The position numbers and the translations under genes were made by a program. A DNA stretch of 64,000 nt from contig NZ_JACJVO010000018.1 in the NCBI RefSeq assembly GCF_014212055.1, positions 1 through 64,000 on the forward strand, given 5' to 3'. The stretch comes from Cohnella zeiphila. Lineage in GTDB: Bacteria; Bacillota; Bacilli; Paenibacillales; Paenibacillaceae. The notes under the pieces were generated by a model. The model had not been told where the DNA came from and searched no databases. It saw only the letters and a program-made list of their open reading frames with translations. Below, in pieces: positions 1-10,954 of the stretch (position 1 is its first letter; every line of letters begins with the position of its first letter).

Positions 1-20
1 CAGGATCAAACTCTCCATAA
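1..20 (-). rRNA. 16S rRNA gene, extreme 5' end (partial)
   Basis: The first bases are the reverse complement of the universal 16S start (TATGGAGAGTTTGATCCTG), so a 16S gene begins here and runs leftward out of the window. Only about 20 bases are present; the mature 5' end is placed approximately. Leader and promoter lie to the right. Confidence 0.93.
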
Positions 21-210
21 AAGGACTTTTGACGGCAGGTCCCTGCAACTGTTAACGTCAGCCGTAGGCTGATTGTTCAGTTGTCAGGGTTTCCGTGAGG
101 AAATCCCGAGAGTCAAAATGTCCAACCTTATCAGAGAGCCATATGGCTCATTTCCTTGCTGGTTTGTCTCCCGAAAGCCGAAGCTCCCGATCGACGATTC
201 CAATTACGCT

Positions 211-233
211 CGATGTTCAGTTTTCAAGGAACA
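211..233 (-). promoter_or_regulatory. rrn leader boxA-like antitermination element
   Basis: Read on the minus strand this is GTTCCTTGAAAACTGAAC followed by ATCGA. It matches the conserved element found in Bacillales rRNA leaders and spacers. It lies between the rrn promoter at 280-308 and the 16S start, where such an element is expected. The assignment is by pattern recognition. Confidence 0.65.
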
Positions 234-279
234 AGGTCTATCTTCGCGATCGGTCTCGCAAACGAGCCGACAGCGATTA

Positions 280-308
280 ATCATATCAGCTTCTGCAAAG
301 CGTGTCAA
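280..308 (-). promoter_or_regulatory. rRNA operon promoter (TTGACA-N17-TATGAT)
   Basis: The minus strand carries TTGACA at 303-308 and TATGAT at 280-285 with exactly 17 bp between them. This is a near-consensus SigA promoter, about 270 bp upstream of the 16S start, with the boxA-like leader downstream. It is the likely main rrn promoter. Confidence 0.85.
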
Positions 309-372
309 CCGCTTTTGTCGAAGCCGGTCAAAACTTCGTGAATCGCGCACCCTTTTCGAAGGGGCGAGAATT

Positions 373-402
373 AATGTACCACAAGGCGCCTGCCCATTGC
401 AA
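373..402 (-). promoter_or_regulatory. possible second rRNA promoter
   Basis: On the minus strand TTGCAA (397-402) and TACATT (373-378) are 18 bp apart, upstream of the strong promoter. Tandem rrn promoters are common in Bacillales, but this one is weak. The rest of 30-528 shows no gene. Confidence 0.35.
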
Positions 403-540
403 CAGGTATTAAATCCCAATTTCGAATTTCTTTTAAACGAAAGTTAACCCCCGCCTCTCCCTCTCTTTAAACTCGGATCGTTATGATGCTCTAGGAATCC
501 TGAGTTTCCCGTTCAAACCATATCCGAGGTGATTGCAAGC

Positions 541-2178
541 ATGAAGAAAATCTTCCTTTCCGTCTCCCTTTCTATCTCCCTGCCCTTCGCTTTAACCGAT
601 CAAGCGGCTACGGCGGCGATCCCGAACGCAAGTCCGCCATCAGTCGCAGCGGCAGCGCCTGCGTCCGTCCAATCCGCGGTCATACCGCTTCGGGAATTGT
701 GCGATTGGATAGGCGTCCCGATCCGATGGGATCCCGTACAACACGCGATTCTTGCGGAAGAAGGAGATAATCTTGTTTCCGTCCGTCTAAGCTACAATCA
801 TGAATTCGTCGTGGAAAAGAACGGACAAGCGCTGCAAGCGAACGGAGGAATCGAGCTGAATGGCGGAACGACTTTTCTTAGCCACGAGGCCCTGAAAAAG
901 GTGTTCGGAATCGACGCCGTTTGGTCGAACGGCCACCCAGTCATCGCTACCGGCGACGCCAAGTCCCGGGCCAACGCTTTCCTGACCCGTCTCCAGCAAG
1001 GGGATACGGATGGCGCTTTTTCGCTGGCATCGGCCGGGTTCAAAAAGGGGTCCATCCCCGAAGGAACGCTCGCCTGGATCCGGCAACTGGGCGAATCTCC
1101 CCGCTCGACGCGGGGCAGCGTAAGGACGGACGCGGTTCATACTACCGTGACGATCTCGTATCGGACGCCTCAAATGTCCTCCGACATTGAAATCCGGCTG
1201 AATCCGAACGGCCAAGTGGACGATCTATACCCGAACCTGCATATGACGGGCTACCGAGCTCCGTCCTACGATCTCCCCGAATTCTATACGGAACAGTCCA
1301 TGACCGTCGGAGAAGGCGATCATGCGGTCGAGGCCCGGTTGACCCTGCCAGAGGGGAAGGGGCCGTTCCCCGTCGTCATTCTCGTGCAAGGAGACGGCGA
1401 ATTGGATGCCGACAGCACCGCTTTCGCCCAGAAGCCGTTCCGCGATTTGGCGGTAGGACTTGCAGGCAAAGGGGTTGCCGTGCTGCGCATGCCCAAAACG
1501 ACAAGGGAACATTTCGTCCAACTGTCCTCCCGCTATACCATTGAAGACGAATTCGTCGATAATACGCTCTTGGCGGCCAAGCAGCTGACAAGCCTGCCGG
1601 AGATCGATTCGAGCCGCATCTATGCGGCCGGCCACAGCCGCGGCGGCTGGATGATCCCCCGCATTCTTGCCCGCGACTCGGACCAACTGCTGGCCGGAGC
1701 GATCGTCTTGGCCGGAGCCGACCCGAGCTATTCGGAGATCGAGTCCTACGATCACCCGGAACTTGGAGGTATGATGTCCGTCGACGAAATCGCTTATTAC
1801 CGCAAAGAGTTGAAATGGGTGCAGCAGCCGAATTTCGATCCGTCGAACCCGCCGAAGGAGTTCGATTTGCCGCCTAACCCTTACTGGTGGGCGGACATTG
1901 CCGGATACGAACCGAAGGAAGAGGCGAAGCTGCGCAACGTTCCGATGCTGATTTTGCAGGGCGAGCAGGATTTTCAAGTACCGCTCGCAAGCCTGCAAGG
2001 TTGGAAGGAAGCCTATGCGGGAAGAACGAATGTGGAATACCGCACTTATCCGAAGCTGACGCATCTTTTTACGGAGGGAACGTTGGATAAAGGGCTTCAA
2101 AACTACATGTCGCCCGAAAACGTAGATCCTCAGGTCATAAGCGACATGGCGGATTGGATCGATCAACGCTCGCATTAA
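541..2178 (+). CDS. Secreted alpha/beta hydrolase with copper-amine-oxidase-like N-terminal domain
   Basis: 545 residues. The N-terminus (MKKIFLSVSLSISLPF, then ATAA) is a signal peptide, so the protein is exported. Residues about 45-130 resemble the copper amine oxidase N-terminal-like wall-associated domain common in Paenibacillus (VIPLRELCDWIGV, FLSHEALKKVFG). A DUF3887-like segment follows (about 145-240), then an alpha/beta hydrolase domain (about 260-545). The nucleophile elbow GHSRGG places Ser366; the acid is probably Asp in LQGEQDF and the base His in KLTHLF. A GTG 12 bases upstream is in frame, but ATG541 is preferred because GAGGTG (526-531) sits 9 nt before it. The substrate is unknown; esterase or dienelactone-hydrolase-like activity is inferred. 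It is monocistronic and convergent with ligA. Confidence 0.85.
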   Translation: MKKIFLSVSLSISLPFALTDQAATAAIPNASPPSVAAAAPASVQSAVIPLRELCDWIGVPIRWDPVQHAILAEEGDNLVSVRLSYNHEFVVEKNGQALQANGGIELNGGTTFLSHEALKKVFGIDAVWSNGHPVIATGDAKSRANAFLTRLQQGDTDGAFSLASAGFKKGSIPEGTLAWIRQLGESPRSTRGSVRTDAVHTTVTISYRTPQMSSDIEIRLNPNGQVDDLYPNLHMTGYRAPSYDLPEFYTEQSMTVGEGDHAVEARLTLPEGKGPFPVVILVQGDGELDADSTAFAQKPFRDLAVGLAGKGVAVLRMPKTTREHFVQLSSRYTIEDEFVDNTLLAAKQLTSLPEIDSSRIYAAGHSRGGWMIPRILARDSDQLLAGAIVLAGADPSYSEIESYDHPELGGMMSVDEIAYYRKELKWVQQPNFDPSNPPKEFDLPPNPYWWADIAGYEPKEEAKLRNVPMLILQGEQDFQVPLASLQGWKEAYAGRTNVEYRTYPKLTHLFTEGTLDKGLQNYMSPENVDPQVISDMADWIDQRSH

Positions 2179-2193
2179 CGCGGACGACCGTGC

Positions 2194-2229
2194 AAAAAGG
2201 CGGCCTCTCCGATACCGGAAAGGCCGCCC
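2194..2229 (-). terminator. Rho-independent terminator (bidirectional) between hydrolase and ligA
   Basis: A GC-rich hairpin (GGCGGCC...GGCCGCC) lies between two convergent genes. The minus-strand side is followed by TTTTT, which suits termination of ligA; the plus side is followed by a weaker T-containing tail. Confidence 0.8.
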
Positions 2230-2238
2230 GCATTATTT

Positions 2239-4278
<2,040 letters not shown>

Positions 4279-4338
4279 TCATCGATATTTAAACGGGAAA
4301 TTCGCTTCAAAAAGCTGTCGGGGTCGAATGTTACCCCC

Positions 4339-4368
4339 AGTCTAAGATACGGTACGGCCGCGCGTCAA
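4339..4368 (-). promoter_or_regulatory. ligA promoter (TTGACG-N18-TAGACT)
   Basis: On the minus strand TTGACG (4363-4368) and TAGACT (4339-4344) are 18 bp apart, about 80 bp before the ligA start. The -35 overlaps the stop region of the upstream TetR gene. Confidence 0.6.
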
Positions 4369-5051
4369 CGAATCGCCCGGTTCTCCAGCCGATCCCGGAA
4401 ACTGCCGAGCAAAATATGCAAACCGTATTCGAAATGCTCGTCCGTGTTCAGGCTTGCCATATAGGGCGCAAGGCGAAAGAGGGTCGGATATTGTTCGGGC
4501 GGCAGCTGGCTTAGAACGTCGCGCGAACGGCTCGTCTCCTCCGGCGATGCGTTGGTTGCGCGCGTTTCGTTTTTGACGAAGGAAAGCACGTAATCGTTCA
4601 CCAACATAGAAGCCATAACGATCTCCTCGGGCGGAAAGCCGGCCTGAACGAGACTTTTGAACATGGCTTCCATCAACAGAAGCCGATTGGGCAGGAGCGG
4701 CGGCGTCTCCATCAAGATTTCCGCGGCGTCGCGAATCGACAGCAGAACAGCGCGGTATTCCCTTGCAAAAGCGAGCACCTGGTCTTGCCAAGGCAGATTC
4801 GGATCCGGCAGACGCAGTCGGCCGCAAATGCTCTCGCTCAGCAATTGCATAAGCTCCGCTTTGTCCCGGACGTGCCAGTACAAGGAGGCGGAACGGATTC
4901 CGAGCGCTTCCGCCAGCCGGCGGGTCGTCAGCTGCTGGAGTCCCGATTCGTTCAGCAGCGTCAGGGCGGTTTGAACGATTTTGTCGATATCCAGCGTTTC
5001 TCGGGGATTCGAGCTGCGCCGGTTCTGTTCTTTGCTTTTTTTCGTGGCCAT
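4365..5051 (-). CDS. TetR-family repressor close to tetracycline-repressor type
   Basis: 228 residues. The N-terminal helix-turn-helix (about 20-70) reads LTTRRLAEALGIRSASLYWHV, strongly resembling the Tn10-type TetR DNA-binding domain (TTRKLA...TLYWHV). The C-terminal ligand domain is of the TetR_C kind. GGGAGG precedes ATG5051. It is divergent from an alpha/beta hydrolase, and the 153-bp gap contains two CTATCx(N)TGATAG sites nearly identical to the core of tetO. Those sites make autoregulation and control of the hydrolase the best inference. The inducer is unknown; no tetracycline pump is adjacent. Confidence 0.88.
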   Translation of the reverse strand: MATKKSKEQNRRSSNPRETLDIDKIVQTALTLLNESGLQQLTTRRLAEALGIRSASLYWHVRDKAELMQLLSESICGRLRLPDPNLPWQDQVLAFAREYRAVLLSIRDAAEILMETPPLLPNRLLLMEAMFKSLVQAGFPPEEIVMASMLVNDYVLSFVKNETRATNASPEETSRSRDVLSQLPPEQYPTLFRLAPYMASLNTDEHFEYGLHILLGSFRDRLENRAIR

Positions 5052-5114
5052 CGCGACGACCTCCCTTTGTCATTGTACTGTTTTTCGCCCAAAAAAATAA
5101 GATGGCGAAGCCTC

Positions 5115-5120
5115 TTGACA
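5115..5120 (+). promoter_or_regulatory. Candidate -35 (TTGACA) of the hydrolase promoter
   Basis: TTGACA lies just upstream of the two TetR operators. A weak -10 candidate (TAACCT, 5140-5145) overlaps the first operator, so repressor binding would block polymerase. A second weak -10 (TATAAC, 5180-5185) abuts the second operator. Confidence 0.45.
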
Positions 5121-5143
5121 GAGATACCCGAAGCCGTGGTAAC

Positions 5144-5177
5144 CTATCGGTGATAGTTCATTGGCTATCAATGATAG
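5144..5177. promoter_or_regulatory. Two tetO-like operators
   Basis: CTATCGGTGATAG (5144-5156) and the perfect palindrome CTATCAATGATAG (5165-5177) are spaced 21 bp centre to centre, two helical turns. Both match the tetO core (CTATCATTGATAG). They lie between the divergent TetR and hydrolase genes, so they are the likely binding sites of the TetR at 4365-5051. Confidence 0.85.
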
Positions 5178-5204
5178 GTTATAACATGGGGAGGGTGTTC
5201 GATT

Positions 5205-6059
5205 ATGAATAACGTCATTTCCCGCGACGGTACCGGGATCGGCTACCGACAGCTTGGCAACGGCCCGGGGCTGGTGATCCTGCATGGCGCCATGGAGTCG
5301 TCCCGAAGCCACCTCCAGCTTGCCGAAGAGCTGGCCGACTCGTTCCGCGTTTACTTGCCGGATCGCCGCGGCCGCGGAGGGAGCGGTCCGTACGGCAAGG
5401 ACCACGGCATTCGCAAGGATGTCGAAGACTTGGAAGCGATCCTAGCGCAGACCGGCGCCCGCTTCGTATTCGGAGTGAGCTCCGGCGCCATCATCGCCCT
5501 GCGGGCGGCGATGGAATTGCCGGCTATCCAAAAAGCGGCCATTTTCGAGCCCCCATTGTCGGTTAACGGCTCGGTATCGACCGATTTCATGCCGCGTTTC
5601 CGGAAGGAGATCGCCGAAGGCAACGTCTCGTCCGCGCTCGTCACGGGTATGAAGGGTGCGCAAATGGGGCCTCCGATCTTCAACTCCCTGCCACGATGGC
5701 TGCTTAAGCGGCTTACGGAAATGATGATGGCAAGCGAGGACAAAAAAGCGCAAGACGGCGACGACACGTTCAGAAAGCTCGCTCCGACGCTGGACTACGA
5801 CTTCCGGCTCGTCGAAGAAATGAGCGATTCCTTGGATCGTTTCAAGGCGATGCCTTCCGAAACGCTTTTGCTTGGAGGCGGCAAAAGTCCGGCTTATTTA
5901 AAAACAGCCCTCGACGCCCTCGAGAAGATTCTGCCGCATGTCCGACGCGTCGAGTTTCCCGGGCTCGGTCACGGCGCTTCCGGCAATGCCGACCGCGGAG
6001 GGCGGCCGGAACGGGTTGCGCCGGAGCTGCGCCGTTTTTTTAATTCGCCGGGAGCTTAA
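5205..6059 (+). CDS. Alpha/beta hydrolase under TetR control
   Basis: 284 residues, cytoplasmic (no signal peptide). Single alpha/beta-hydrolase fold: oxyanion-hole HG in ILHGAMESS, YLPDRRGRGGSG typical of the family, nucleophile in GVSSGA, and probable catalytic His in GLGHGASG. GGGAGG (5188-5194) precedes ATG5205. It is transcribed away from the TetR gene through two tetO-like operators, so it is probably induced by a small lipophilic compound that it may hydrolyse or inactivate. That role is an inference; the substrate cannot be read from the sequence. Confidence 0.85.
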   Translation: MNNVISRDGTGIGYRQLGNGPGLVILHGAMESSRSHLQLAEELADSFRVYLPDRRGRGGSGPYGKDHGIRKDVEDLEAILAQTGARFVFGVSSGAIIALRAAMELPAIQKAAIFEPPLSVNGSVSTDFMPRFRKEIAEGNVSSALVTGMKGAQMGPPIFNSLPRWLLKRLTEMMMASEDKKAQDGDDTFRKLAPTLDYDFRLVEEMSDSLDRFKAMPSETLLLGGGKSPAYLKTALDALEKILPHVRRVEFPGLGHGASGNADRGGRPERVAPELRRFFNSPGA

Positions 6060-6061
6060 AG

Positions 6062-6080
6062 AAAAAAGCCCGAATGGGCT
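6062..6080 (-). terminator. Terminator at the stop codon of the coiled-coil gene
   Basis: Minus strand GCCC-ATTC-GGGC followed by TTTTTT; the hairpin starts at the stop codon of the gene at 6080-6508. It lies between convergent genes and could also act on the plus-strand hydrolase transcript. Confidence 0.7.
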
Positions 6081-6508
6081 TATGATTTCGACGCTTTCAT
6101 GGATTCGACTTCTAGCATCGTCGCGCTCAGATCCGTCTCGAGAGCGGTCACGCGCCTGGAAAGGCTCTTGAACTCCACCCGGGTCTCATGGCGGAAATCG
6201 TTCAACTTCTGGTCCATATGCTTCAGCATGCCGATGACATCTTCGTTCTGGCTCGTTTCGATGCGGTCTAGCTGCTCCTTGACCTGGCTCATGTCCGTCT
6301 TGAGCTGCTGAACGTCTCCTTTGAGTACATGTACGTCTTCTTTAAGTCCTTGAACATCCGTCTTCAGTACCTGCACGTCTGTCTTCAGTACCTGCACGTC
6401 TGCTTTTAACTGATTAACATCCGTTCTGAGCTCTTGCAGTTCTTCTTTGACCGGTTGAAGCTCTTCCCTGACGACGGATCGCAAAGCTTCGACGATCGAT
6501 GAATCCAT
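6080..6508 (-). CDS. Coiled-coil protein with tandem heptads
   Basis: 142 residues, no membrane segment or signal peptide. Residues about 22-75 are repeated heptads of the form LKxDVQV (LKADVQVLKTDVQVLKTDVQ), encoded by near-identical 21-bp DNA repeats, then further heptads to the end. This predicts a long parallel coiled coil, probably oligomeric. GAGGAG sits 7 nt before ATG6508. The gene follows pcrA with an 88-bp gap on the same strand. I do not recognise a named function; similar short coiled-coil proteins are common in Paenibacillus and vary in repeat number. Confidence 0.75.
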   Translation of the reverse strand: MDSSIVEALRSVVREELQPVKEELQELRTDVNQLKADVQVLKTDVQVLKTDVQGLKEDVHVLKGDVQQLKTDMSQVKEQLDRIETSQNEDVIGMLKHMDQKLNDFRHETRVEFKSLSRRVTALETDLSATMLEVESMKASKS

Positions 6509-6596
6509 GGGTCATCTCCTCTCGCGATTCGATTCCTGCATCCATTTTATTATGAGAACAAACGTTCGTCAATCATAAAGAATCCGTTCATGCAGA

Positions 6597-9002
6597 TTAT
6601 ACTTTCGTCAGCGGTGCAAAAGCCGCCAGCAGCCGCTTCACCCCGACCGGCGCCGGAAACGCGATCTGAAGCTCGGTATCGTTCCCGCTCCCCTTCACCG
6701 CCACGACCGTGCCCACGCCCCACTTGGCGTGCTGCACCTTATCGCCGGCGGCGACCGCCAGCCCGCCGCCGCCCGAACCCGCGGCCGTCGCCGGGGCGCC
6801 CGGCTGCGGCACGACGCGTGCGCCGCCGGCAGCCTGCGGCCGGCCGGCGATGCCGCCTGCGGCGGGGCGGCCGCCGAACCCGCCGGCCGTCGAACCGGGC
6901 GCGCCCGCTCCCGGCCGCGCGCCGAAGCCCGGGCGACCGCCCGCCGCCCCGAAGCCGGGGCGGGCGAGCCCGTAGCCGCCGAACGCGGTCGGACTCTGTC
7001 CGCCGACCGCCTGCTTCAGCTCCTCCGGAATCTCCCGGAGGAACCGCGACGGCGCGTTGCTCTTCGTTTGGCCGTAGAGCAGCCTCATTTTCGCGCAGGT
7101 CAAGTACAGTCTCTTTTCCGCGCGCGTAATGCCGACGTAGGCGAGCCGCCGCTCCTCCTCCATCTCCTCGTTGTCCATGAGCGCCCGGTTCCCCGGAAAA
7201 ACGCCCTCTTCCATCCCGACGATAAACACGGCCGGAAACTCCAGTCCTTTCGCGCTGTGCATCGTCATGAGCACGACGGCGTCGTCCGCGTCCTCTTCCT
7301 CGTCGTTCATCGAATCGATATCCGCGATCAGCGCCAGATCGGTCAGGAACGCGACGAGCGACTTGTCGTCGTTGCGCTTCTCGAACTCCTGCGTAACGGA
7401 GAGGAATTCCTCGATATTTTCCAGCCGCGCCTTCGATTCCAACGTATTCTCCCGCTGCAGCTCGAGCCGGTACTCGGTCATTTCCAGCATTTTCTCCGTC
7501 AACTCGGTCACCGACAGGTAATCGACCATAGCCGTCAGATTGGCGATCAAGTAACGGAATCCGGACAGCGCCGTCTTGGCCCGGGTTTGAATATCCACGT
7601 TGTACAAACCGTCCCCAAGCAGGCCGTCCCCTTCGCTCAGCAGGCGGTAGATGGAAATGCCGCGTCGCTGCGCCTCCTCCTGCACCTTGGCCATCGTCGT
7701 ATCGCCGAGGCCTCGCTTGGGCACGTTGATAATCCGGTTCAGGCTGATGTCGTCGTCCGGGTTGGAGATCAGCCTCAGGTAAGCGAGAATGTCCTTGATC
7801 TCCTTGCGGTCGTAGAACTTCGTGCCGCCGACGATCTGGTACGGAATTTCCGATTTGATCAAAATTTCCTCGATCACCCGGGACTGCGCGTTGGTCCGAT
7901 AAAGGATGGCATGATCGCCGTACCGCATGTCGTTCTGCCGGTTGCGCTTGATCTCCCCTGCGACGAAATACCCTTCCTCGTGCTCAGAGTCTGCCTGGTA
8001 GATGGCGATTTTGTCGCCGCCCTTTTGTTCGGTCCACAGGTTTTTGGCTTTGCGGCCCATGTTGTTCTTGATGACCTGGTTGGCCGCTTCCAGGATGTTG
8101 GACGTCGACCGGTAGTTCTGCTCAAGCAGGATCGTCTGCGCTTCCGGATAATCCTTCTCGAAATTCAGGATGTTCGTGATGTCCGCGCCGCGCCAGCGGT
8201 AGATCGACTGGTCGCTGTCCCCGACGACGCAAATATTGTGGTGCTTGTCCGCGAGCAGGCGGCAAAGGACGTACTGTGCCCGGTTCGTGTCCTGGTATTC
8301 GTCGACGTGGATATATTTGAATTTGTTCTGGTAAAAGTCCAGCACTTCCGGAACGTCCTTGAACAGCTGGATCGTCAGCATGATCAGGTCGTCGAAATCG
8401 AGCGAGTTGTTGCTTTTGAGGCGGCGTTGATACTGGGTGAACACTTTGGCGACGATGCTCTGAAAATAGTCCCCCGTGCGAGACTCGTACTGTTCCGGCG
8501 TGACGAGCTCGTTTTTGGCGCTGCTGATGGTGGCCTGGACCGCTTTGGGCTCGAACTTCTTCGTGTCGATGTTCTGCTCTTTCATAATGTTGCGGATAAC
8601 CGACAGCTGGTCCGCCGAATCGAGAATGCTGAAGTTCGAGGTAAAACCGATCCGCTCGATGTCGCGCCTTAAGATGCGCACGCACATCGAGTGGAACGTG
8701 CTCACCCAAATGTCGCGGCCGGACGGTCCGACCAGCTTGGAGACGCGTTCCTGCATCTCCCGGGCGGCTTTATTGGTAAACGTAATCGCCAGAATGCTCC
8801 AAGGGGCTGCTAGCCGCTTGGCAATAATGTAGGCGATCCGATGCGTCAGCACGCGCGTCTTGCCGCTTCCCGCTCCGGCCATGATGAGCAGCGGGCCGCC
8901 GGTGGCGACCGCCGCCTCGCGCTGCCTCGGGTTCAGCTTCTGGATCGCTTCGTCTATGTTCACGTGATCGGGTTCGGGTCGGTGATCCGGTTCAAAAAAC
9001 AT
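6597..9002 (-). CDS. pcrA: ATP-dependent DNA helicase PcrA
   Basis: 801 residues. Superfamily 1A 3'-5' helicase for nucleotide excision repair, rolling-circle replication and fork clearance. Walker A GAGSGKTR (Lys48), motif II DEYQDTN (about 230), QNYRS (motif IV), and [14 protein letters not shown], followed by [11 protein letters not shown]. Between about 665 and 735 lies an unusual Gly/Ala/Pro-rich linker, then the C-terminal Tudor-like RNA-polymerase-binding domain ([15 protein letters not shown]). AAAGGAG lies 7 nt before ATG9002. It overlaps the end of pcrB by 11 bp, showing translational coupling. Confidence 0.97.
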   Translation of the reverse strand: MFFEPDHRPEPDHVNIDEAIQKLNPRQREAAVATGGPLLIMAGAGSGKTRVLTHRIAYIIAKRLAAPWSILAITFTNKAAREMQERVSKLVGPSGRDIWVSTFHSMCVRILRRDIERIGFTSNFSILDSADQLSVIRNIMKEQNIDTKKFEPKAVQATISSAKNELVTPEQYESRTGDYFQSIVAKVFTQYQRRLKSNNSLDFDDLIMLTIQLFKDVPEVLDFYQNKFKYIHVDEYQDTNRAQYVLCRLLADKHHNICVVGDSDQSIYRWRGADITNILNFEKDYPEAQTILLEQNYRSTSNILEAANQVIKNNMGRKAKNLWTEQKGGDKIAIYQADSEHEEGYFVAGEIKRNRQNDMRYGDHAILYRTNAQSRVIEEILIKSEIPYQIVGGTKFYDRKEIKDILAYLRLISNPDDDISLNRIINVPKRGLGDTTMAKVQEEAQRRGISIYRLLSEGDGLLGDGLYNVDIQTRAKTALSGFRYLIANLTAMVDYLSVTELTEKMLEMTEYRLELQRENTLESKARLENIEEFLSVTQEFEKRNDDKSLVAFLTDLALIADIDSMNDEEEDADDAVVLMTMHSAKGLEFPAVFIVGMEEGVFPGNRALMDNEEMEEERRLAYVGITRAEKRLYLTCAKMRLLYGQTKSNAPSRFLREIPEELKQAVGGQSPTAFGGYGLARPGFGAAGGRPGFGARPGAGAPGSTAGGFGGRPAAGGIAGRPQAAGGARVVPQPGAPATAAGSGGGGLAVAAGDKVQHAKWGVGTVVAVKGSGNDTELQIAFPAPVGVKRLLAAFAPLTKV

Positions 9003-9717
9003 GGTCCTGCTCCTTTACGCTGTTTTTCACGGCGGGGACCGTCGCGAGCGCGGCCGGCAGGTCGTCGTAAACGACGTTGCCGACAATGACCGTGTGCGCC
9101 GCTGCGGCCGCCTCTCGTGCTTGCTCCGGCGTGCGGACGCCGCCGCCGTAGAACAGGCGCGCCTGGCTCAATCCGTCCCGCACCTTGCGCACAAGCGCCA
9201 TATCGCCGAACGTTCCGCTATATTCCAGGTACAATACCGGTACGCGCCACAGGCGGTCCGCCAGTTGGGCGTAGGCTACGGTTTGCGCGGGGGTTAGGTC
9301 CGCCTCCGCTTCGGTAAGCCGCGCCACGGTCGCCTCGCCGTTGAGCACAATGTACGCCTCGCCGGCGACCGACTCCCACGGCATCAGGCGGCCGTAGTCG
9401 GCGAGCGCCTCCGCCTGCCGGCCGATCAGCCATTCCCGATGGGGCGTGTTGAGCACCATCGGGACGAGATAGCCGTCGAATCCGGGCACGGCGCCGGCGG
9501 GATCGGTGAGCTCGCACGCGCACGGCAGCTCGTACCTCCGAATGCGCGACAGAAGCTCCACCGTGTTGTCATAGGTAACGCCGCTCGACCCGCCGACCAG
9601 AATCGCGTCGGTGCCGGACAGACATACCCGTTCCAGCGCCTCGTCCGCGATCGGCCGGTCCGGGTCGAGCTTGAACACATGCCGCCACTCGGCATAAAAA
9701 GAAGGAAACGAGATCAT
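8992..9717 (-). CDS. pcrB: Heptaprenylglyceryl phosphate synthase PcrB
   Basis: 241 residues. TIM-barrel enzyme that transfers a heptaprenyl group to sn-glycerol-1-phosphate, giving an archaeal-type ether lipid in Bacillales. Phosphate-binding motifs ILVGGSSG and [13 protein letters not shown] near the C-terminus and [10 protein letters not shown] are characteristic. An in-frame start lies 39 codons upstream, but ATG9717 has GGAGG 5 nt before it and starts [21 protein letters not shown], matching family length (about 228). First gene of a pcrB-pcrA operon. Confidence 0.95.
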   Translation of the reverse strand: MISFPSFYAEWRHVFKLDPDRPIADEALERVCLSGTDAILVGGSSGVTYDNTVELLSRIRRYELPCACELTDPAGAVPGFDGYLVPMVLNTPHREWLIGRQAEALADYGRLMPWESVAGEAYIVLNGEATVARLTEAEADLTPAQTVAYAQLADRLWRVPVLYLEYSGTFGDMALVRKVRDGLSQARLFYGGGVRTPEQAREAAAAAHTVIVGNVVYDDLPAALATVPAVKNSVKEQDHVF

Positions 9718-9742
9718 GCGTTCCTCCATCGCTTTTACCCCT

Positions 9743-9771
9743 AGTCTACAGGAATTCTCGGCTTCTTCCAA
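9743..9771 (-). promoter_or_regulatory. pcrB-pcrA promoter (TTGGAA-N17-TAGACT)
   Basis: On the minus strand TTGGAA (9766-9771) and TAGACT (9743-9748) are 17 bp apart, ending about 26 bp before the pcrB start codon. Confidence 0.55.
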
Positions 9772-9801
9772 GGTGGGGGTTGCATCCTCCAATAGATTGC
9801 C

Positions 9802-10050
9802 TCCTCCATGTTCACTCCGTGCACTTGCTGACACCTACCGCCTAACTTCCCCATCTCTAATTTCATCCCGTGCACTTACAGCCACTCGCAGCTCAGCTTC
9901 ACCAACTCTAAGTTCATCCCATGTACTTATAGCCGCCCGCCACCCAGCTTCATCAACTCTAAGTTCATTCCATGCACTTACAGCAGCCCGCCGCCAAGTT
10001 CACCAACTACATGTTCATCACATGCATTTGCATTTGCCGATAACTTCGTT
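9802..10050. repeat. Degenerate tandem array, period 50-51 bp, five copies
   Basis: Five diverged copies. The recurring anchor (CAACTCTAAGTTCAT or variants) begins at about 9801, 9852, 9903, 9954 and 10004, giving steps of 51, 51, 51 and 50. Each unit also holds a palindromic centre such as GTGCAC or ATGCAT. No credible gene is present in 9772-10116. The array lies directly downstream of the nuclease-like gene at 10117-10812. Compare the arrays at 17376, 32876 and 62640. Confidence 0.85.
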
Positions 10051-10116
10051 CTCACATCCCTAAGCTCATACCGCCAGCTAACAGATTTTTGCCGTGCCTC
10101 TACGTACCTCAAGCCT

Positions 10117-10812
10117 CTAACGTTCCAAGTTGCCTGCCATAAAATAGCTTTTTCCCTTCTCGCTTATCACAAATGAGGAATACCGAATGGAACCTTTTCC
10201 CAGAGGCAAAAGCAACTTTTGGTTAACCATCCGATGAAGCAAGCGACTTGTCGCTACCCGCTTCAACCTCAAGCATTCACCAGCTTCGTTCAAGGTGAAA
10301 ACTCCGTTTCGAGACAAAGCAAAGCGAAGAACTTCCCGCTCGTATACAGGCAATTCATAAAGCCGAGAAACCGGAGAACTACCGTACCTTCCCAACAGTT
10401 CATAAACGGTTCTTATGCAAGTTTCGGGCTTTTTATCCAACTCGTCATAGCTGAACGGAACAAACCGAAGCCCGTGCATGGAGACTGTTCGCATCCGCAT
10501 TCTCTCAAAAGAAAATCGATCGCGAGTAAGCCTTTCGGCATGCGACACAAAGCCATCACTCTCAAACGCAGCCAATAACGGTGGGTAAAAAGCATCGACG
10601 TATATTTTTACGCCTGACAAACTAATCAGTTCGTACTCCAGAACAAACCCGTCCAGAGAGCCGAAAACCGGAAGCAGCACTTCCTCCGCCAGTTTCCGGG
10701 TGCCTGTCAGGTCTCGGCCGAGCATCTCCAGCCGTTGACCGGACGCTCCCCGCTTCTGTTCCTCAAGAAAAGTGTCGAACCCACCCTTCCGTACTGCGAG
10801 CTTCTCGTGCAT
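10117..10812 (-). CDS. Small nuclease-like protein with C-terminal winged-helix-like region, paralog 1
   Basis: 231 residues. The N-terminal half contains E-x(n)-VDAFY-x(8)-FESDGFVSHAE, then RDRFSFERMRMRT and FVPFSYDEL. The E/D/ExDG/H order resembles the PD-(D/E)XK fold of Vsr/DUF559-type endonucleases; this is pattern recognition only. The C-terminal part (YEREVLRFALSRNGVFTLNEAGE...TSRLLHRMV) looks like a winged helix. AAGGAGG lies 9 nt before ATG10812; an upstream in-frame start at 10863 lacks a site. The gene at 17608 is a clear paralog sharing GQRLEMLGxDLxGTRK and RDRFSFERMRxRT. Both carry the same hairpin/inverted repeat at the 5' side and a 51-52 bp array at the 3' side. I do not know a named family; function is unassigned. 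Confidence 0.75.
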   Translation of the reverse strand: MHEKLAVRKGGFDTFLEEQKRGASGQRLEMLGRDLTGTRKLAEEVLLPVFGSLDGFVLEYELISLSGVKIYVDAFYPPLLAAFESDGFVSHAERLTRDRFSFERMRMRTVSMHGLRFVPFSYDELDKKPETCIRTVYELLGRYGSSPVSRLYELPVYEREVLRFALSRNGVFTLNEAGECLRLKRVATSRLLHRMVNQKLLLPLGKGSIRYSSFVISEKGKSYFMAGNLER

Positions 10813-10861
10813 GCCGTGTATCCTCCTTGTTTTGTTGACTTTGCCATCCCGTTCGAAAAAC

Positions 10862-10913
10862 AAAAAGCCGCTAGCTCCCGTCCAAGGGAGACAAGCGGCA
10901 TGTGCTTCATGCG
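10862..10913 (-). terminator. Hairpin with T tract plus 15-bp inverted repeat, copy 1
   Basis: Minus strand: a GCCGC...CTCCC / GGGAG...GCGGC hairpin followed by TTTTT (terminator form), preceded by GCATG-AAGCA-CATGC (10898-10912). The 19-base string GCGGCATGTGCTTCATGCG (plus strand) recurs exactly at 18492-18510. It could be the galU terminator (55 nt after its stop), but it also lies only 50 nt before the nuclease-like gene, so it may be an attenuator or operator in its leader. Confidence 0.75.
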
Positions 10914-10954
10914 AGTGAGAAAACGTAGAATGGTACGTGTTTCCGTTTTTTAGC

